A DNA stretch of 5,480 nt from Zymomonas sp. (GTDB lineage Bacteria; Pseudomonadota; Alphaproteobacteria; Sphingomonadales; Sphingomonadaceae), in NCBI GenBank assembly GCA_027489105.1, contig JAIYAJ010000386.1, positions 1 to 5,480 of the forward strand, given 5' to 3'. Positions 5,312 through 5,480 of the stretch are shown here, one piece after another. The notes beneath the pieces were generated by a model. It saw only the letters and a list, made by a program, of their open reading frames with translations, ran no database searches and was not told where the DNA came from. Both the position numbers and the translations under genes were made by a program. Position 1 is the first letter of the stretch. Each line of letters starts with the position of its first letter.

Positions 5312-5418
5312 CTAGAGCGTTTTCGAACCAGATGGAATCATCTGGTGACTCGGAAAACGCGGTAAAACAATAATCTAGAGCGATCCATCCGATGCAATCG
5401 GAACGGATCTCGCTCTAG
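5312..5418. repeat. 107-bp composite palindromic intergenic repeat (two nested hairpins bounded by CTAGAGCG / CGCTCTAG)
   Basis: CTAGAGCG occurs at 5312-5319 and again at 5375-5382, and its complement CGCTCTAG closes the element at 5411-5418. Hairpin A: GCGTTTTC (5317-5324) pairs with GAAAACGC (5353-5360), and inside it ACCAGATG (5327-5334) pairs with CATCTGGT (5339-5346) around GAAT. Hairpin B: the 5375 and 5411 arms pair, then ATCC (5383-5386) with GGAT (5405-5408), and TCCGAT (5388-5393) with ATCGGA (5397-5402) around GCA. A/T-rich GGTAAAACAATAAT links them. Elements of this look, starting CTAGAGC, are common between genes in alphaproteobacteria (from memory). It fills the gap between two minus-strand genes almost exactly and may affect transcript processing or termination. 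Confidence 0.85.
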
Positions 5419-5480
5419 GCGATCGGCATATGCCGGTCGAGAAACGCCATCACCGCATCATTGAAGGCATCGTTGCGATC
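5415..5480 (-). CDS. C-terminal end of a gene, possibly an alpha/beta hydrolase (partial)
   Basis: Only the last 21 codons and the TAG (5417-5415) are inside the window. The tail NDAFNDAVMAFLDRHMPIA resembles the final helix of many alpha/beta-fold hydrolases, in which an 'FN..V..FL' pattern follows the catalytic His. The catalytic residues would lie beyond the right edge, so this is a weak call. The stop codon lies inside the terminal CGCTCTAG arm of the palindromic repeat, which implies that the repeat abutted or replaced the original gene end. It is on the same strand as the 177-residue gene 108 bases downstream. Confidence 0.5.
   Translation of the reverse strand, partial: DRNDAFNDAVMAFLDRHMPIA

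Noticed and set aside
4512..5315. Plus-strand 267-codon open frame crossing the gap and the 177-residue gene
   Set aside because: No RBS, disordered composition, and it is antisense to a frame with clear alternating strand/helix pattern; its length is a product of high G+C.
1..5480. tRNA, rRNA, CRISPR array or insertion sequence
   Set aside because: No cloverleaf with a T-loop word, no regularly spaced repeats, and no transposase or integrase motif was found on either strand.

Overview
This window looks like chromosomal DNA from an alphaproteobacterium, most likely a sphingomonad. The evidence is the high G+C with strong G/C bias at third codon positions, the style of the RlmN N-terminus, an MCP ending in the pentapeptide GWQEF, and a palindromic intergenic repeat beginning CTAGAGCG. 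This assignment is inference from sequence style; no rRNA or other taxonomic marker is present.

Layout, left to right. (1) 1-816, minus: the first 272 residues of RlmN, the radical-SAM 23S rRNA/tRNA C2-adenosine methyltransferase, cut by the left edge. (2) 949-1128, plus: a divergent 59-residue helical protein of unknown function. (3) 1230-1628, plus: a GTG-started 132-residue protein with a compact N-terminal part and a basic Pro/Gly/Arg tail, preceded by a strong dyad. (4) 1783-3192, plus: a membrane chemoreceptor (MCP) with almost no periplasmic sensor, two HAMP segments, a canonical signalling tip and a CheR/CheB-docking pentapeptide. (5) 3189-3255: two dyads between convergent genes. (6) 4496-3259, minus: a two-gene unit. 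The upstream gene appears to join a winged-helix-like segment to an Lrp/AsnC-like C-terminal segment, but its reading frame is cut by one in-frame TAG at 4268-4266. It ends in a GTGA overlap with a gene for a roughly six-helix membrane protein of unknown function. (7) 4497-4772: no convincing gene. (8) 5306-4773, minus: an unrecognised 177-residue protein. (9) 5312-5418: a 107-bp composite palindromic repeat. (10) 5480-5415, minus: the last 21 codons of a gene resembling the C-terminus of an alpha/beta hydrolase.

The genes do not form one pathway. RlmN is housekeeping, and the MCP is an orphan receptor with no che genes in view. No mobile element, CRISPR array or obvious new multigene system is visible. 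The most notable points are the TAG that splits an otherwise intact regulator-like frame, and the palindromic repeat that supplies both the stop codon of one gene and part of the ribosome-binding site of the next.
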